Source of the DNA: Gammaproteobacteria bacterium MOLA455
GTDB lineage: Bacteria; Pseudomonadota; Gammaproteobacteria; Pseudomonadales; Porticoccaceae
DNA length: 64,000 nt
Assembly (NCBI GenBank): GCA_000511875.1
Contig: AZIN01000004.1
Coordinates: 124,001 to 188,000 of the forward strand
Reading direction: 5' to 3'
Within the stretch, counting starts at the first letter, position 1; the number at the start of each line of letters is the position of its first letter. The notes beneath the pieces are model-generated. The model was not told where the DNA came from. It did not search any database and saw only the letters and a list, made by a program, of their open reading frames with translations. The position numbers were made by a program, and so were the translations under genes. Positions 1 to 10,510 of the stretch are shown here, piece by piece.

Positions 1-1055
<1,055 letters not shown>

Positions 1056-1143
1056 TCGGTGCTATTCACTGGCGTCGACTACATTAGCTTGTAGCTAAAT
1101 GGCTGTTAAAAAGAACGCTTAAATTTATTACTCTGGAATTTGA

Positions 1144-2202
1144 ATGTCTGAACTAAAGAATGATCGCTTTCTCAAGGCGCTGATGCGCCAGCCTGTTGAC
1201 CGCACCCCTGTGTGGATGATGCGACAAGCAGGTCGTTATCTGCCTGAATACCGAGCAGTGAGAGCTAAGGCCGGCGACTTTATGAGCTTGTGTAAGAACA
1301 CTGAACTTGCCTGTGAAGTGACGCTGCAGCCTCTAGAGCGCTATGAAATGGACGCGGCAATTCTATTTTCAGATATTTTAACCATTCCCGATGCTATGGG
1401 ATTGGGCCTCTATTTTGAAACTGGAGAGGGCCCCAAGTTTCGCAAGCCGGTCAGAACTGAGGCGGACATCGACGCTCTTGAAGTGATCGACACCGCCAGC
1501 GATCTATCCTATGTCACCGACGCAGTGACCATGATTCGCCGTGAGCTCAATGGTCGTGTGCCGCTCATCGGTTTTTCCGGCAGTCCCTGGACATTGGCCA
1601 CCTACATGATCGAAGGTCAGAGCAGTCGCGACTTTGCTCGCGCCAAAACCATGCTCTATACGCAGCCTGAATTAATGCACCAACTGCTGGAAAAATTAGC
1701 CCTGTCGGTGATTGATTATCTCAATGCTCAGATCCGTGCTGGCGCTCAGGTAGTGCAGATATTTGACACCTGGGGTGGCGCACTGAGCCATGCTGCTTAC
1801 GCAGAATTTTCCCTCGCCTATATGCAAAAAATTGTCGATGGATTAATCAGCCATCACGATGGTCGCGATGTCCCGGTGATTCTATTCACCAAGGGCGGTG
1901 GTCTGTGGCTTGAAAAAATGGCTGGTACAGGATGTCACGCGCTGGGTCTCGACTGGAGTACTGATATCGCCGCGGCCAAGAGTCGCGTTGGCGATCGAGT
2001 TGCGCTGCAGGGCAATATGGATCCGGCGGTTTTAAGAGCCGATCCCGCAGTGATCGAGTCTCAGGTTGACGCTATCCTCAACGGGTTTGGCGCCGGTCCC
2101 GGGCATATCTTTAATCTGGGCCATGGTATTACGCCGGATATTAATCCGGACCATGTGAAAGTGTTTATTGATGCCGTTCACAAGTTTTCCGCAAAGTACT
2201 GA
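1144..2202 (+). CDS. hemE: Uroporphyrinogen decarboxylase
   Basis: This cytoplasmic enzyme decarboxylates the four acetate side chains of uroporphyrinogen III to give coproporphyrinogen III in haem synthesis. The 352-residue length is normal. The family's N-terminal signature [12 protein letters not shown] is near residues 26-37, followed by [12 protein letters not shown], which carries the catalytic aspartate, and [16 protein letters not shown]. The ATG start gives the expected N-terminus ([24 protein letters not shown]). The gene follows gltD after 88 bases containing a small hairpin (ttagct-tgt-agctaa, 1084-1098) with no T run. A gltD-hemE order is common in gammaproteobacteria. Confidence 0.97.
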   Translation: MSELKNDRFLKALMRQPVDRTPVWMMRQAGRYLPEYRAVRAKAGDFMSLCKNTELACEVTLQPLERYEMDAAILFSDILTIPDAMGLGLYFETGEGPKFRKPVRTEADIDALEVIDTASDLSYVTDAVTMIRRELNGRVPLIGFSGSPWTLATYMIEGQSSRDFARAKTMLYTQPELMHQLLEKLALSVIDYLNAQIRAGAQVVQIFDTWGGALSHAAYAEFSLAYMQKIVDGLISHHDGRDVPVILFTKGGGLWLEKMAGTGCHALGLDWSTDIAAAKSRVGDRVALQGNMDPAVLRADPAVIESQVDAILNGFGAGPGHIFNLGHGITPDINPDHVKVFIDAVHKFSAKY

Positions 2203-2330
2203 TTTACTCACGCTTGTCTTAGTCTATATTTACTAAAACTGCACCGACGCACGCTTTTTCACCGGGAAAAGCGTTACATTTCGGGACGGTTCGGTTTTGT
2301 ATTAACAGCGCTGAGAGATCTAAAAACTGT

Positions 2331-3779
2331 ATGTCATTGCAGCAACTTAAAGTCTTTATTCATGAACTTGAAGTGGGAATGTTCGTTTCCGCGCTCGACA
2401 AACCATGGGCGGAGACGCCATTCCCGATTCAGGGTTTTTTGATTAAAAGTGCCGCTGATGCGTCCCGCGTCAAAGCCTATTGTGACTACATTTATATAGA
2501 TATCTCCAAAGGTATCTCACCACTGGATTTGAAAAGTCCATCTGCCGGTAGCAGGCAGTTCAACAATGATCTGCGCAACAAAGCTCAGGATATCAATCCG
2601 ATTGTTCGCGGTTTAATGGACAATCGCCAGCTTGCCGCACAGCCCAACTTTGTGATCAAACCAGATATCTATCGAAAAACTGTCGAGCTCTCAAAAGAGA
2701 TGCCCGCCGCGCGAAGAGTGATGAACAATTTGGTCGGTTGCCTCAGTGTTGCCACTCGTCAAATCACCAAAGGTGCACAGTTTAATCTCCACCAATTACA
2801 GCAGTCAGTGGATGATATGGTAGATAGCGTTGTGCGTTGTCCCGATGCCTTTACCTGGTTATTGCAACTGCGCGCTAAGGATCGACATACCCACGACCAC
2901 AGTATCCGTTCCGCCCTTTGGGCGACTCAGTTTGCGCGCCATATTGGTCTTGAGTTAGATCAGCTAAAAGACCTCTGTCTCGCCGCATTGTTAAAGGACA
3001 TTGGCAAGTCTGGCATGGATCGAAGCCTGTTGCGCAAGTCAGATCGCAACGAAGAAGAAGAGGCAGAATACCGCGGTTTTGTCAGTGCCAGTATAGATAA
3101 GCTAAGGCAGTCTGATTTCGACAACCGGCGAGTAATGAATATCATTAAGTTCCACTGTGAGCGTTTCGATGGCAGTGGATTTCCCAAAGGATGCAGCGGT
3201 CAGCGCATTCCGTTCTTGGCTGCGATTGTCGGCATAGCCTCTGAGTTTGATCGTCTCTGTAATCCCCGTGAAGTATCGGCGGTGCTAACACCTTCTAAAG
3301 CTACAGGCCGACTCTATGAGCTTCGTGGCCATGCTTTTGCAGAAGATCTAGTGGTTGAGTTTATTCAGTCTGTGGGGCTCTATCCCGCTGGAACCCTGGT
3401 TGAATTGACCACCGGTGATCAGGGTATGGTGATTGAGCAGAACCCTAAGTCGAGATTGTCACCGAGGCTCGCAGTATTCGATTCGGTTGATGGTAAGACT
3501 AATCCTGAGAACTATATTTTTGTCGATCTTAAAAATGAAGATAAGGCCCGGGCTCAGCTACAAAAATTTGGCACACGCCGCGCCTATGACGTTGCTAAAT
3601 TAGCCATAGTGAAAGATGTTGATTCCGAGCGCCTTGGTGTCGATGAGAAAATGCTCAATCTACTTATCAGCAAACCTTTCTCAGTGTCCCAAAGCTCTGG
3701 ATTGTTGTCGCACAATCAGCGCCAGTCAGATTCTAACAGCGGTTTTTTTGCCGCCCTCAAACAGCGTCTACTCGGCTAG
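2331..3779 (+). CDS. HD-GYP-like protein with DUF3391 N-terminus, probably catalytically degenerate
   Basis: The protein has 482 residues. An N-terminal DUF3391-type region (about 5-130) precedes an HD-GYP fold (about 165-340) and a C-terminal tail. HD-GYP proteins normally hydrolyse cyclic-di-GMP using metal ligands in HD, HHExxDGxGYP and a later aspartate. Here the HD pair reads KD at 222-223 (ALLKDIGKSG), HHE reads HCE at 275-277, GYP reads GFP, and the usual IADxxDAL reads IASEFDRL. At least three expected ligands are therefore replaced, although the fold signatures LLxDIGK, DGSG and FDRL remain. Phosphodiesterase activity is doubtful; a c-di-GMP sensing or scaffold role is an inference. 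The gene converges on psd, with only four bases between the stops. Confidence 0.88.
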   Translation: MSLQQLKVFIHELEVGMFVSALDKPWAETPFPIQGFLIKSAADASRVKAYCDYIYIDISKGISPLDLKSPSAGSRQFNNDLRNKAQDINPIVRGLMDNRQLAAQPNFVIKPDIYRKTVELSKEMPAARRVMNNLVGCLSVATRQITKGAQFNLHQLQQSVDDMVDSVVRCPDAFTWLLQLRAKDRHTHDHSIRSALWATQFARHIGLELDQLKDLCLAALLKDIGKSGMDRSLLRKSDRNEEEEAEYRGFVSASIDKLRQSDFDNRRVMNIIKFHCERFDGSGFPKGCSGQRIPFLAAIVGIASEFDRLCNPREVSAVLTPSKATGRLYELRGHAFAEDLVVEFIQSVGLYPAGTLVELTTGDQGMVIEQNPKSRLSPRLAVFDSVDGKTNPENYIFVDLKNEDKARAQLQKFGTRRAYDVAKLAIVKDVDSERLGVDEKMLNLLISKPFSVSQSSGLLSHNQRQSDSNSGFFAALKQRLLG

Positions 3780-3783
3780 TTTT

Positions 3784-4635
3784 CTATTTGTAGTTAGCGA
3801 TCTTTTCACCCATTCGCACAGCTGCCTTAGGAACAAACGAATCTTGCCAATCTACCTTGTCATTTTGGAACAATAGTATAACCGTTGAACCAAATTTAAA
3901 GCGTCCGATCTCCTCACCCTTATCAAAGCTCAGATCGCGGCCAGAAAAATCTGCATTGCGCACTGCGCCGCGTCCTGGGGTTTCAAAACCGCCCCACACT
4001 GTTTCAATTCCTGCCACCAACATAGCACCGACAAATACCAAGGCAAACTGCCCCAGTTCTGAATCAAATTGGCAGACTAGTCTCTCGTTGCGGGCAAACA
4101 ATCCTGGAAGGCCCTGAGCAGTTTTGTCATTGACGGAAAAAAGATCCCCGGGAATATAGCGTGTACTAATCAGCGTGCCTGCGATCGGCATATGCACGCG
4201 GTGGTAATCCTTGGGTGACAGATAGATGGTAGTAAAGGCGCCATTTTCATAAAGTTTGGCTTCCTCTGAATCGCCGAGCAGGCGGCTCGCCGAGTAGTCG
4301 CTACCCTTAGCCTGGATAATACGCTGTTTGGTTATTGCACCAGCTTGGCTGACTGCGCCATCGGCGGGTGAGACCAAAGCGTCTGAGTCATGGTTCATGG
4401 GGCGCGCACCTTCTTTTAAGGCGCGAGTAAAAAAGCTATTAAAGTTTTCGTAATCATCCAGGTCACTGCTAGCGGCTTCATCCATATTGATATGGAAGAC
4501 TGCGATAGCGCGCTTGATCAGTAAGTTTTTTAGCCAGGGCATCTTTGATTCAGCCGCTCGAGCAATCAGTCTTGAAAGGGCGTGCTGGGGAAGTAATCGT
4601 TGCAGCGCAACAAATAATTCTGCTTGGTGATTCAT
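3784..4635 (-). CDS. psd: Phosphatidylserine decarboxylase proenzyme
   Basis: This inner-membrane enzyme converts phosphatidylserine to phosphatidylethanolamine, the main phospholipid of Gram-negative bacteria. The proenzyme cleaves itself at a Gly-Ser bond to create a pyruvoyl group. The expected site is FGST, with Gly249-Ser250, giving a 33-residue alpha chain. The 283-residue length is normal, and the motifs FFTRALKEGARP, SPADGAVSQAG and YHRVHMPIAGTL are family features. It is the last gene of a leftward set rsgA-sulfurtransferase-psd; an rsgA-psd association is well known in gammaproteobacteria. The start at 4635 gives the usual N-terminal LFVALQRLLPQHALSRL. Confidence 0.97.
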   Translation of the reverse strand: MNHQAELFVALQRLLPQHALSRLIARAAESKMPWLKNLLIKRAIAVFHINMDEAASSDLDDYENFNSFFTRALKEGARPMNHDSDALVSPADGAVSQAGAITKQRIIQAKGSDYSASRLLGDSEEAKLYENGAFTTIYLSPKDYHRVHMPIAGTLISTRYIPGDLFSVNDKTAQGLPGLFARNERLVCQFDSELGQFALVFVGAMLVAGIETVWGGFETPGRGAVRNADFSGRDLSFDKGEEIGRFKFGSTVILLFQNDKVDWQDSFVPKAAVRMGEKIANYK

Positions 4636-4684
4636 AATTTCCGGCTCTTCATTATTGGTTAAATTTATAGTAGTGACTAAAAAG

Positions 4685-5512
4685 CTATCCGCGTTCTATT
4701 GGTGTGTAATCGAGACTACCCCATTCTGCCCATGAGCCATCGTAAGCGCTGATATTATTTCGCCCTAAAATCCTCGCCACCATATAAGTGAAGCCCGAGC
4801 GATGATGGCTTTGACAGTGAGTTGTTATGGTCATGTTTTTGCCTAGGCCTGCAGCTGTGAGTATAGCGTCGGCATCATCGCGAATTCGCAGGTTGCGCTG
4901 TGGGTCCATCAACTGGGTCCACTCAATATTAATCGCCCCTGGAATATGACCGCCCCGTGCTGAGCGAACCATGTCGCCGCTGTATTCTCCGGGACTGCGT
5001 GCATCCCAAACGACAAAATCTGAGTTGTCCAGCTGGCCGATAATCTCGTCTGCGCAGATCAATACCCCTGGATTGGCGATGCTGATTGTTGTCTCAGAAG
5101 CCACCCGCTGATTAGCCTGCGCCTCGGTAACAAAGCCTTCCTTTATCCACGCAATAATGCCGCCATTTAAATAGGACCAGTTGTGATAGCCGAGTAGATC
5201 GAGGGTCCAGGCAAAGCGTCCAGCCCAGCCGCCACCCTCATCGTCATAGATCACCAGATGACTATCGGCATCTATACCCAGGTACTGAATAATATTTTCT
5301 AACTGTTCGACCGTGGGAAGCTTGCCCGGATAAGGTGCAGTGCCAGCCATCAAAGACCCGGGTTGCAGATGTACAGCGCCCGGAACATGTTTCTGGCGAT
5401 AGAGTGCGTCGCTGCAGAGGTCGACAATAATGAGCCTATCCTTGTCTGGAGTGGCGCCCAATAGAGTGTTTAATAGAGCCGGTTCTAACAGGCGCGGAAT
5501 ATCAGCTGACAT
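4685..5512 (-). CDS. Two-domain rhodanese, sulfurtransferase
   Basis: The protein has 275 residues and two rhodanese domains, as in thiosulfate/3-mercaptopyruvate sulfurtransferases. The second domain carries the active-site cysteine in TTHCQSHHRSG. The first domain keeps the fold (VDLCSDALYRQKHVPGAVHL) but has DDEGGGWAGR where a catalytic loop would sit, so it is probably structural, as is normal for the family. Substrate preference cannot be read from sequence. The start codon overlaps the stop of rsgA by one base and psd follows after 49 bases, so co-transcription is likely. Confidence 0.92.
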   Translation of the reverse strand: MSADIPRLLEPALLNTLLGATPDKDRLIIVDLCSDALYRQKHVPGAVHLQPGSLMAGTAPYPGKLPTVEQLENIIQYLGIDADSHLVIYDDEGGGWAGRFAWTLDLLGYHNWSYLNGGIIAWIKEGFVTEAQANQRVASETTISIANPGVLICADEIIGQLDNSDFVVWDARSPGEYSGDMVRSARGGHIPGAINIEWTQLMDPQRNLRIRDDADAILTAAGLGKNMTITTHCQSHHRSGFTYMVARILGRNNISAYDGSWAEWGSLDYTPIERG

Positions 5513-6537
5513 TAGTCTTCATCCTGACTGGCGAGAATATTGCGATAATTCAGCAATCTGACCGGAAGAATTTTTCCCTCTTCCGCAGCCGCCAGAAGCG
5601 CGCAGCCCAATTCAACCGAATGTTTGCAGTCTCTAAATTTGCAGTAACCGAGAAAGGGCCTGAACTCGATAAAACCATCAATAATCTGCTCATCACTTAA
5701 ATTGGTCACAGCAAATTCCCTAATGCCAGGGGAGTCGATCAGGCGGCCGCCATTTTTGAGGTGAAATAATCGCGATGCGGTAGTGGTATGTTGGCCTTTG
5801 TCCTTGCCTGCGGAGAGCTCGCCGACCAAGATGTTGGCATCGGGTTGCAGCTCATTGATCAGCGACGATTTACCGACGCCGGACTGGCCAACAAACACCG
5901 AAGTATGGGTGGCCAAATAGTCTTTCAGTTCCTCTAGACCCTCACCAGTGGTCGCCGAGACGCAGAGCACCTCATAACCCACAGTGCGGTAATCCTTTAA
6001 TAGCTGCTCAACCTTGGGGAAATCACTGTCGCTGAGCATATCGAATTTATTGATTATCAATACAGGTTGAATACCCTGAGCTTCTGAAGCAATCAGATAG
6101 CGGTCGATCAGGTTGCTGTAGGGGGTTGGCTTGGCGGCAAAGACAATGGCAATCCGGTCCACATTGGCCGCAACTGGACGCAGCTTTCCGTAGGGGTCAG
6201 GACGCAGCAGTTCTGAATCCCGTGACTCTCTGGCCACCACAACGCCAACAGGTTCGGCGTAGCGCCAGACCACTCGATCACCGGTTACCAAAGGTTCCAG
6301 GTTGGTGCGCAGATGGCAGCGGTAAATGTTGCCTTTAAAGCGGTCTTCCAGACCTTCGATATCCACCTGGGCGCCAAAGTTGGTGATCACCGTACCCAGT
6401 ATCTCGGGGCCCAGCTGAGTTAGATTCTCAAGCTGCTCTTCGGATACGGATTTTTTGCTAATAGCTCGCGCTCGACGCCGCTCCTGAATCGTTTGAATAC
6501 GACCTTTCTGCTGTTTACTGAGATTGCGTTTCGCCAT
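5512..6537 (-). CDS. rsgA: Ribosome small-subunit-dependent GTPase A
   Basis: RsgA is a circularly permuted GTPase that acts in late 30S subunit maturation. The 341-residue protein has an N-terminal OB-fold (about 45-110), then the permuted GTPase order: NKFD (G4) first, GQSGVGKSSL (G1), the TTTASRLF region (G2) and DSPGIREF (G3). The C-terminal zinc-binding segment CKFRDCKHSVELGC follows. The N-terminus is strongly basic (KRNLSKQQKGRIQTIQERRR), as usual for RsgA in this group. It is divergent from orn across about 110 bases, a common arrangement in gammaproteobacteria, and is translationally coupled to the sulfurtransferase downstream. Confidence 0.97.
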   Translation of the reverse strand: MAKRNLSKQQKGRIQTIQERRRARAISKKSVSEEQLENLTQLGPEILGTVITNFGAQVDIEGLEDRFKGNIYRCHLRTNLEPLVTGDRVVWRYAEPVGVVVARESRDSELLRPDPYGKLRPVAANVDRIAIVFAAKPTPYSNLIDRYLIASEAQGIQPVLIINKFDMLSDSDFPKVEQLLKDYRTVGYEVLCVSATTGEGLEELKDYLATHTSVFVGQSGVGKSSLINELQPDANILVGELSAGKDKGQHTTTASRLFHLKNGGRLIDSPGIREFAVTNLSDEQIIDGFIEFRPFLGYCKFRDCKHSVELGCALLAAAEEGKILPVRLLNYRNILASQDED

Positions 6538-6646
6538 TAATGCTCTCGCGGAATTAGGTTATGCGCCATGTCTGGCGTTATCGGCTGCAAGGATATAGCA
6601 TATCCGCCTCGAGGAACATTTTGCTAACCCCACTTGGAAGATTTAG

Positions 6647-7213
6647 ATGACCGCTGTAGCTGCGAATGCCAACACTGATCCACAGAATTTAATCTGGATC
6701 GATCTGGAAATGACCGGATTGAGCCCCGAACATGACCGAATTATTGAAATCGCCACAGTAGTCACCGACAAAGATCTCAATGTTCTGGCTGAGGGGCCGA
6801 TGATTGCAGTGCATCAGTCCGATGAGTTACTCGACGGCATGGACGAGTGGAATACCCGCCAGCATGGGGGTTCAGGCCTCACTGAGCGAGTACGGCAGAG
6901 TGTGGTGACTGAGGCGGAGGCCGAATTAGCCACGATTGAATTTCTGCGCCAGTGGGTACCAGCGGGCAAGTCGCCCATGTGTGGCAATTCGATCTGTCAG
7001 GATCGACGCTTTTTAGCCAACTATATGACCGACTTGCAGCGCTTTTTTCATTACCGCAATTTAGATGTCAGCACATTAAAAGAGTTAGTTCAGCGCTGGA
7101 AGCCGGGACTGGCCAATGGCTTTAAAAAGCGTGGCAGTCATTTGGCCATGGATGATATCTACGATTCGATCAGTGAGTTGGAATACTACCGGGAAGTATT
7201 TATTAAGCTTTAA
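6647..7213 (+). CDS. orn: Oligoribonuclease
   Basis: Orn is a 3'-5' exoribonuclease that degrades short oligonucleotides (2-5 nt), including the linear pGpG made from cyclic-di-GMP. The 188-residue protein shows the DEDDh motifs: Asp19 and Glu21 in [10 protein letters not shown], then [12 protein letters not shown] and [15 protein letters not shown], which hold the later acidic residues and histidine. The N-terminus is about 8 residues longer than in E. coli. Its 3' end overlaps the convergent queG by 11 bases. The rsgA/orn divergent pair is conserved in related bacteria. Confidence 0.97.
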   Translation: MTAVAANANTDPQNLIWIDLEMTGLSPEHDRIIEIATVVTDKDLNVLAEGPMIAVHQSDELLDGMDEWNTRQHGGSGLTERVRQSVVTEAEAELATIEFLRQWVPAGKSPMCGNSICQDRRFLANYMTDLQRFFHYRNLDVSTLKELVQRWKPGLANGFKKRGSHLAMDDIYDSISELEYYREVFIKL

Positions 7214-8342
7214 AAAACTTTACCACACCATCACCAGATTCCTGATTTGGGGCCGTCGGCTTATCAAGAGCCTGCTGTTGCTTAATAGCCCAAAGAACAT
7301 GTTCACGAACTAACGCAGAAGGGTCGTCAGCTCTTTTGTTCAGTGCATCGATAATGCGCTGAGAAGCCGGCGCATTACCCAGCCCCACCGAGAGATTGCG
7401 CAGCCAGCGCTGATAGCCAATGCGGCGAATCGGTGAGCCCTCGGTGTTGTTTAAAAACGCTTCTTCAGTCCATTCAAACAGCGTCACTAAATCCGAGTTG
7501 TCGAGATTGTGTCGCGGGGAAAAGTCAATTTCTTTGGTTTTCGAGGAATAGCGATTCCAGGGACAGATAATCTGGCAGTCATCGCAACCAAATACCCGAT
7601 TGCCCATCAGCGGGCGCAACTCTTCCGGAATCGGTTCCTGGCTCTCAATGGTCAGATAGGAAATACATCTGCGCGCATCCAATACATAGGGTTCGGGAAA
7701 GGCATTGGTGGGGCAGACTTTTAAACAGGCGCGACAGTTTCCACACCTGTTAGTTTGCTCGCTGATATCAACCGGTAATTCTAGGGAAATATAAATCTCC
7801 CCAAGGAAAAACCAAGAACCGGCCTTATCGTTTAGTAACAGAGTATTTTTACCAATCCAACCCAGTCCAGCCTGTTCGGCAATGGGTTTCTCCATTACTG
7901 GGGCACTGTCGACAAAGGGTCGCTGGGTTAACTGCAGATGATTGAGTCCGAGATAATCTATTTCGGCTTCAATTTTTTTGCCTAACTCAGCCAAGCGTTT
8001 GCGAATCAGTTTATGATAGTCGCGTCCCAGCGCATATCTTGATATATAAGCTTTATTGTCGTCCTTCAAAACTGCGATCATATTGTTATCGGCAAGATAG
8101 TCCATGCGCACTGAAATTACCCGCAGGGTTTTTTCTACAAGCTGATCTGGGGTGTAACGTTTTTCCCCGTGCTCTCCCATCCACTGCATGGAACCTTGAT
8201 AGCCCTTATCCAGCCAGCTCAAAAGATTCTTCGATGCCGAACTTAGATCCGGTTGAGATATAGCCACCTGCTGAAAACCCAGCTCCAAGCCCCAGGCTTT
8301 AACTTTTTTCGCGAGATCCTTGAGCTTATTGGTTTCGGGCAT
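7203..8342 (-). CDS. queG: Epoxyqueuosine reductase
   Basis: QueG is a cobalamin- and Fe-S-dependent enzyme that reduces epoxyqueuosine to queuosine at the wobble base of certain tRNAs. The 379-residue protein has two ferredoxin-type [4Fe-4S] clusters of cysteines ([15 protein letters not shown] and [11 protein letters not shown]). The N-terminal cobalamin-binding region includes [16 protein letters not shown] and [18 protein letters not shown]-terminal HEAT-like segment ([21 protein letters not shown]) completes the fold. The gene is divergent from nnr across 56 bases; a queG/nnrD/tsaE/amiC/mutL order is standard in gammaproteobacteria. Confidence 0.96.
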   Translation of the reverse strand: MPETNKLKDLAKKVKAWGLELGFQQVAISQPDLSSASKNLLSWLDKGYQGSMQWMGEHGEKRYTPDQLVEKTLRVISVRMDYLADNNMIAVLKDDNKAYISRYALGRDYHKLIRKRLAELGKKIEAEIDYLGLNHLQLTQRPFVDSAPVMEKPIAEQAGLGWIGKNTLLLNDKAGSWFFLGEIYISLELPVDISEQTNRCGNCRACLKVCPTNAFPEPYVLDARRCISYLTIESQEPIPEELRPLMGNRVFGCDDCQIICPWNRYSSKTKEIDFSPRHNLDNSDLVTLFEWTEEAFLNNTEGSPIRRIGYQRWLRNLSVGLGNAPASQRIIDALNKRADDPSALVREHVLWAIKQQQALDKPTAPNQESGDGVVKFFKA

Positions 8343-8398
8343 GGTTTCAGGGCTAATCTGGCTTATAATCGCCCTAATCTTACTGGGAACTCGCGGTT

Positions 8399-9913
8399 AT
8401 GTCGCATATTGTTATTCAAGACGCCTTATACAAGGCTGAATCTGTCCGTAAACTGGATCAACTGGCTATTGCCTCGCTGGCAAATAGCTCAAGCATTATT
8501 CTCATGAAGCGCGCTGGCCGAGCCGCTTTTAATGAACTGCTCGACGCCTTTGGTAAACCTTCACTAATCACTGTATTTTGCGGTTCCGGCAATAATGCTG
8601 GCGACGGCTACATAGTAGCCGCACTGGCCGCCGAGAAAAGCCTCGCCGTGCGAGTGGTCGAATTGTCGGTTCCAGCCAAACTATCCGCCGATGCCGCTGA
8701 AGCCAGAGAATATGCGGTTAACGCTGGTGTGATTTTTGCCCCTTTCAGTGAAACTATTGATCTTTGCGAAGGCGTTGTGGTGGACGCATTACTGGGCATA
8801 GGTGCCACTGGCCCCATGCGCGCGCCCTATGGCGCAGCCATCGAGATGATTAATCAGGCCGCCTTACCTGTTTTGGCAATTGATCTGCCCTCTGGATTAT
8901 ATGCGGATTCCGCAGCTGCAGCAGAAGCTGCTATCAGTGCCGATGTGACTGTAACTTTTATCGCTGCCAAGCAGGGCATGTTTACCGGTCGCGGTCCGGC
9001 TCTATGTGGTGAGGTTATTTACCACTCCCTAGATGTGGATGAGGCGATCTTTCAGCAGGTTGAGCCTTCAGCACAGTTGATGGATCTACACGAGTTGATT
9101 GAAAATCTGCCGACACGGGATGCAGATGCCTACAAAAACCAGTTTGGTCACAGCATGATTATAGGTGGTGATCACGGCTTTGGTGGTGCCGCAATGATGG
9201 CAGCCGAAGCTGCACTGCGCACGGGCTCTGGACTGGTCAGTATGGCCACGCGCCCGGCCCATGTGGCCGGTGCTCTGGCACGCCAGCCTGAAATCATGGT
9301 CAGCGGTATTGTCTCAGGCCAAGAATTAGAGCCACTATTACACAAGCCGTCGGTATTAATTGTTGGTCCCGGTCTTGGTCGTTCGCCCTGGTCTGAACAG
9401 TTACTGCAGAAAGCCGTCGCTACGAGGCGCCCTATGGTGGTCGACGCTGATGCACTGAATATAATTGCCGACGGGCGAGTGGTATCCCAGCCTGATGGCA
9501 GTGGCTGGATAATGACCCCCCATCCGGCCGAGGCAGCGCGACTTTTAAATGTCAGTGTCGACGAGGTGCAGGCAGATCGTTTTGCCGCGGTGCGGCAGCT
9601 ACAAGAAAAATACAATGCAGTGATCTTATTAAAAGGCGTGGGCACGTTAATCGCTGCCCCAGGTGATGAAATTATTGCAGTTTGTCCTTATGGTAATCCC
9701 GGTATGGCCACTGGCGGAATGGGTGACCTGCTCTCGGGTATTATCGGTGCACTATTAGCCCAGGGCTTAGAGCCAAAATTGGCTGCGCAGCTGGGCTGTT
9801 GTCTGCACTCAGCAGCTGCCGATTTGGCTGTGGAAGAGCAGGGTATGCGCGGACTGACAGCAACAGATTTATTGAGCTATTTGCGCAAGTTATTAAACGG
9901 CGAGCATAGCTGA
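8399..9913 (+). CDS. nnr: Bifunctional NAD(P)H-hydrate epimerase / ADP-dependent dehydratase
   Basis: This metabolite-repair enzyme converts damaged NADHX and NADPHX back to NAD(P)H. The N-terminal YjeF-N domain (about 1-210) epimerises the hydrate and shows CGSGNNAGDGYIVAALA. The C-terminal carbohydrate-kinase-like domain (about 225-500) dehydrates S-NAD(P)HX and shows TPHPAEAARLL, LLKGVGT and GNPGMATGGMGDLLSG. At 504 residues it matches the fused form. A TATAAT sequence at 8364-8369, 30 bases before the ATG, may be the -10 element; no good -35 was found. It begins the rightward run leading to tsaE, amiC, mutL and miaA. Confidence 0.96.
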   Translation: MSHIVIQDALYKAESVRKLDQLAIASLANSSSIILMKRAGRAAFNELLDAFGKPSLITVFCGSGNNAGDGYIVAALAAEKSLAVRVVELSVPAKLSADAAEAREYAVNAGVIFAPFSETIDLCEGVVVDALLGIGATGPMRAPYGAAIEMINQAALPVLAIDLPSGLYADSAAAAEAAISADVTVTFIAAKQGMFTGRGPALCGEVIYHSLDVDEAIFQQVEPSAQLMDLHELIENLPTRDADAYKNQFGHSMIIGGDHGFGGAAMMAAEAALRTGSGLVSMATRPAHVAGALARQPEIMVSGIVSGQELEPLLHKPSVLIVGPGLGRSPWSEQLLQKAVATRRPMVVDADALNIIADGRVVSQPDGSGWIMTPHPAEAARLLNVSVDEVQADRFAAVRQLQEKYNAVILLKGVGTLIAAPGDEIIAVCPYGNPGMATGGMGDLLSGIIGALLAQGLEPKLAAQLGCCLHSAAADLAVEEQGMRGLTATDLLSYLRKLLNGEHS

Positions 9914-9955
9914 AACTATTGTAAACAGACTGTAAGAAGATGAGAGCATAGCCTG

Positions 9956-10510
9956 GTGATTGAGAGACAAACTCATTGCATAACGTTGGAATTGATCGAT
10001 GAAGCGGCGATGTTGCAGTTTGGCAATCGCATTGCCGCGGTGCTCAGTTGGGCGCTTAACAATGCTCTTGAAAATGTGCCGTCAGAAACAACTGTACAGT
10101 CTGCTTTGTTAATTGCTCTACAAGGGGATCTTGGTGCTGGCAAGACAACCCTCAGTCGGGGTCTGTTATTAGGTCTTGGTCATGGTGGCGCTGTCAAAAG
10201 TCCGACCTATACTTTGGTTGAGCCCTATGAGCTTGAAATGGGGCAGGTCTGTCACTTCGACTTTTATCGACTTCAGGACCCAGAAGAACTCGAGTATATG
10301 GGTTTTCGAGATTATCTGGTGGAGTCGCGTCTGTGCTTGGTAGAATGGCCCGAACGCGGTGTCGGCTTTTTGCCTGAGGCCGATATATTGATTGAGATTG
10401 TTCAGCTCCCCAAAGGGCGCAAACTGACTCTGAGTGGAAATTCGGAACAGGCAAGAATAATAATTTCTCAGCTCGATAGAGAAACAACTGGGGTTAACAG
10501 TGCAGATTAA
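9956..10510 (+). CDS. tsaE: tRNA threonylcarbamoyladenosine biosynthesis ATPase TsaE
   Basis: TsaE works with TsaB and TsaD to make the t6A modification at A37 of ANN-decoding tRNAs. The 184-residue protein has a Walker A motif GDLGAGKT (residues 57-64), then SPTYTLVEPYE and HFDFYRLQDPEELEYMGFRDY. This start is a GTG; the first in-frame ATG is 18 codons later at 10010. The longer form gives an extended N-terminus compared with the usual 150-160 residues, so the true start is uncertain. The end overlaps the amidase gene by 11 bases, indicating translational coupling. The partner tsaD lies at 40975. Confidence 0.95.
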   Translation: MIERQTHCITLELIDEAAMLQFGNRIAAVLSWALNNALENVPSETTVQSALLIALQGDLGAGKTTLSRGLLLGLGHGGAVKSPTYTLVEPYELEMGQVCHFDFYRLQDPEELEYMGFRDYLVESRLCLVEWPERGVGFLPEADILIEIVQLPKGRKLTLSGNSEQARIIISQLDRETTGVNSAD

